From contig JBJXGC010000020.1 in the NCBI GenBank assembly GCA_046154545.1, positions 1-22,965 on the forward strand: a DNA stretch of 22,965 nt, written 5' to 3'. Both the position numbers and the translations under genes were made by a program. A model generated the notes under the pieces. The model had not been told where the DNA came from, searched no databases, and saw only the letters and a program-made list of their open reading frames with translations. Positions 21,864 to 22,965 of this stretch are shown here, piece by piece (position 1 is the first letter of the stretch; the number at the start of each line of letters is the position of its first letter). This DNA comes from JBJXGC01 sp046154545 (GTDB lineage: Bacteria; Chloroflexota; Dehalococcoidia; Tepidiformales; Tepidiformaceae).

Positions 21864-22475
21864 ATGACAGAGACGTGGAAGCGCTACCCGGTCGATACTC
21901 CGCTGAACATCACGCATGAGTTCGGGGCATTCTTCCGGGGCCGCCAGCACATGGGCGTGGACTTCGGCCAACCCTCGGGGACCCCCATCTACGCGCCCTG
22001 CGACTTCACTGTGATCCCCGTCTTCAACCCCGATGGCAGCTTTGGGAACGCGGTCGCGGGGGACTGGGATGACACGAAGTGGTTCGTCCTTTTCGCCCAC
22101 ATGCGAGATGTGCCGCTGGTGAAGGTGGGCGATCGCGTCAAGGCCGGGCAGCAAATCGGCTTCGTCGGCAGTACCGGAGACAGCACGGGCGCGCACTTGC
22201 ATTGGCAGGTCGGGAGTGACAAAAACTGGCCGCGGGACCTTGCTGTCCACATCGACCCGATGAGCATCCCGCTTGAGTCGTGGCAGGCCGTGCCGAAGTA
22301 CACGGCCAACGCGGGCTACCGTCTGCGCGACCGCCCGGCGCAGGACGGCACGATCGTGCACACCTTCGAAGGCGGCGAAGAGCTGACCATCGGCTGGGGG
22401 TCGTGGGTCCCTGTGACCAGCAAGAACGGGAAGTTCGGCTGGATCTGGAAAGACGGCGTGGTGGGGCTTTTATAA
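21864..22475 (+). CDS. Endolysin: M23-family metallopeptidase with C-terminal SH3-like domain
   Basis: 203 residues. Residues about 15-135 are a LytM/M23 zinc endopeptidase: His29-x3-Asp33 (His-Met-Gly-Val-Asp-Phe-Gly), His79 in Leu-Phe-Ala-His-Met, and His111-x-His113 in Gly-Ala-His-Leu-His-Trp-Gln. Family knowledge makes His29, Asp33 and His113 the zinc ligands and His79/His111 catalytic. It should cut peptide cross-links in peptidoglycan. Residues about 145-203 resemble a bacterial SH3 wall-binding domain (Tyr-Arg-Leu-Arg-Asp-Arg-Pro, Glu-Glu-Leu-Thr-Ile, Gly-Trp-Ile-Trp). There is no signal peptide, so export needs the neighbouring holin. All required residues are present. Confidence 0.9.
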   Translation: MTETWKRYPVDTPLNITHEFGAFFRGRQHMGVDFGQPSGTPIYAPCDFTVIPVFNPDGSFGNAVAGDWDDTKWFVLFAHMRDVPLVKVGDRVKAGQQIGFVGSTGDSTGAHLHWQVGSDKNWPRDLAVHIDPMSIPLESWQAVPKYTANAGYRLRDRPAQDGTIVHTFEGGEELTIGWGSWVPVTSKNGKFGWIWKDGVVGLL

Positions 22476-22523
22476 CTCGCTGGGCGTGATATGCTCCGGT
22501 TGGCATCGCGCCTGTCTCTCTTA

Positions 22524-22569
22524 GGCGACCGGACAGCGGGCTTCTCACCCGTTACTTACCCCGGTCGCC
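22524..22569 (+). ncRNA. Structured element just upstream of the tRNA
   Basis: Outer 9-bp perfect stem, GGCGACCGG (22524-22532) with CCGGTCGCC (22561-22569), enclosing a 6-bp inner hairpin (22535-22540 with 22548-22553, one G-U pair, 7-base loop CTTCTCA). It ends 6 bases before the tRNA, in the 100-base non-coding gap after the endolysin. It may be a processing signal, terminator or small RNA. There is no U-tract, and no promoter was identified. Confidence 0.5.
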
Positions 22570-22575
22570 GCACAC

Positions 22576-22652
22576 CGCGCGGATGGAGCAACGGTGGCTC
22601 GGCAGCCTCATAAACTGCACACCAGCGGGTTCGACTCCCGCCTGCGCTACCA
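22576..22652 (+). tRNA. tRNA with CAU anticodon (Met, initiator-like features, or Ile2)
   Basis: 77 bases with encoded CCA. Acceptor: 22577-22582 pairs with 22643-22648 (one G-U pair), leaving a C1-U72 mismatch at the end. D-arm GAGC/GCTC around a 7-base loop with GG; the stem has A11-U24. Anticodon loop CTCATAA with T33, CAT at 22609-22611 and A37. T-arm GCGGG/CCCGC around TTCGACT. Oddities: three bases rather than two between acceptor and D-stem, a C31-A39 mismatch in the anticodon stem, and a 6-base variable loop. The unpaired 1-72 end and A11-U24 are hallmarks of bacterial initiator tRNA, but the three G-C pairs above the anticodon loop are missing. Ile2 (lysidine-modified) remains possible. 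Confidence 0.8.
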
Positions 22653-22672
22653 AGGTCCCGGAGGCAGAGAAA

Positions 22673-22861
22673 ATGAAACTGGCAGTATCCGCACAGCGAG
22701 CCCTCGGGATTGCATCCCTCGTCTTCGCCATCGGCGTCTGTACGGCCGTCGTTCAGCACGGCGGCGTGGAGAACTTCCCCGTCGTGGTCGCGGCCAGCGC
22801 CATCCCCGCCCTCGGCGGCCTGCTGGCCCTCCTTCAGGGCAGCGGGGTACAGGACGAGTGA
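22673..22861 (+). CDS. Small two-helix membrane protein, possible second holin
   Basis: 62 residues from ATG 22673, which has GGAGG 8 bases upstream. The open frame runs back to 22583, but that part lies inside the tRNA and is not credible. Two hydrophobic helices (about 10-28 and 36-55) flank a short polar loop (His-Gly-Gly-Val-Glu-Asn), with a positive N-terminus and an acidic C-terminus (Gln-Asp-Glu). This fits a class II holin. Proximity to the M23 endolysin and XhlA-like gene supports a lysis role; an unrelated small membrane protein is the alternative. Its stop overlaps the GTG of the next gene (GTGA). Confidence 0.68.
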   Translation: MKLAVSAQRALGIASLVFAIGVCTAVVQHGGVENFPVVVAASAIPALGGLLALLQGSGVQDE

Positions 22862-22965
22862 TACGCGTGCGCTGCGGCATCTGCTACGAATGGGGGTGGC
22901 CCGTGCTCTACAGCGACGGGACGACCCATCTCGTCACCTGCCAGGACTGTTCCGATGCGATCGAG
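22858..22965 (+). CDS. Zinc-ribbon-like protein, truncated by the window edge
   Basis: An open frame runs from GTG 22858, overlapping the previous stop (GTGA as used elsewhere here), to the end of the window: 36 residues so far. A second GTG at 22867 is possible. Cys-Gly-Ile-Cys and, 18 residues later, Cys-Gln-Asp-Cys form a CxxC...CxxC pair able to bind zinc. The function is unknown. Confidence 0.5.
   Translation, partial: MIRVRCGICYEWGWPVLYSDGTTHLVTCQDCSDAIE

Noticed and set aside
22583..22672. Upstream extension of the small membrane protein gene to ATG 22583
   Set aside because: It would lie within the tRNA; ATG 22673 has GGAGG at ideal spacing.
1..22965. CRISPR array, insertion sequence, integrase or defence genes
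   Set aside because: No regularly spaced repeats, no terminal inverted repeats with a transposase, and no such protein motifs were found on either strand.

Overview
The window reads as the late (virion morphogenesis plus lysis) region of a tailed double-stranded DNA phage, free or integrated, infecting a GC-rich bacterium. It is GC-rich (67% in one 60-base sample counted by hand, with strong G/C third-position bias). Every gene is on the + strand. Genes are packed with ATGA/GTGA overlaps or gaps of a few bases, and several have near-perfect AAGGAGG ribosome binding sites. I see no integrase, terminase, replication, transposase, CRISPR or reverse-transcriptase gene. The host cannot be named from this sequence.

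Layout. Positions 1-9223 hold a portal-like protein, a 101-aa unknown, a lytic transglycosylase, a coiled-coil/proline-rich virion protein and a giant 1437-aa protein of inner-capsid (ejection) protein type. Positions 9309-12042 hold a scaffold-like protein, a P22-type major capsid protein starting at TTG, and two small beta-rich presumed head decoration or fiber proteins, ending in a GC-rich hairpin. Positions 12130-14035 hold a SAP/Rho-N-like small protein and four small conserved phage proteins. Positions 14036-21528 are the tail/fiber block: beta-sandwich proteins, one with three copies of a 130-residue domain plus short repeats, an FN3-containing protein, and a tail-tip protein that appears to be split in two. 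Positions 21569-22861 are a lysis cassette (XhlA-like holin, M23 endolysin with SH3-like tail, second small membrane protein) interrupted by a hairpin element and a CAU-anticodon tRNA. A zinc-ribbon gene runs off the right edge.

How it works together. The portal, scaffold and coat build the procapsid. The transglycosylase and large internal proteins probably open the wall and form the DNA channel at infection. The beta-rich proteins form tail or fiber parts. No tape-measure, tail-tube or sheath gene is visible, which together with the giant internal protein suggests podovirus morphology.

The most notable signal is at 19164-20470. A recognisable phage beta-sandwich domain has its first half at the end of one gene and its second half at the start of the next-but-one gene. 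A 0.9-kb gene with a TIG domain and locally lower GC sits between them, and short sequence duplications lie at the junctions. I did not find a clearly new defence or mobile system; most of the window is ordinary phage structural biology.
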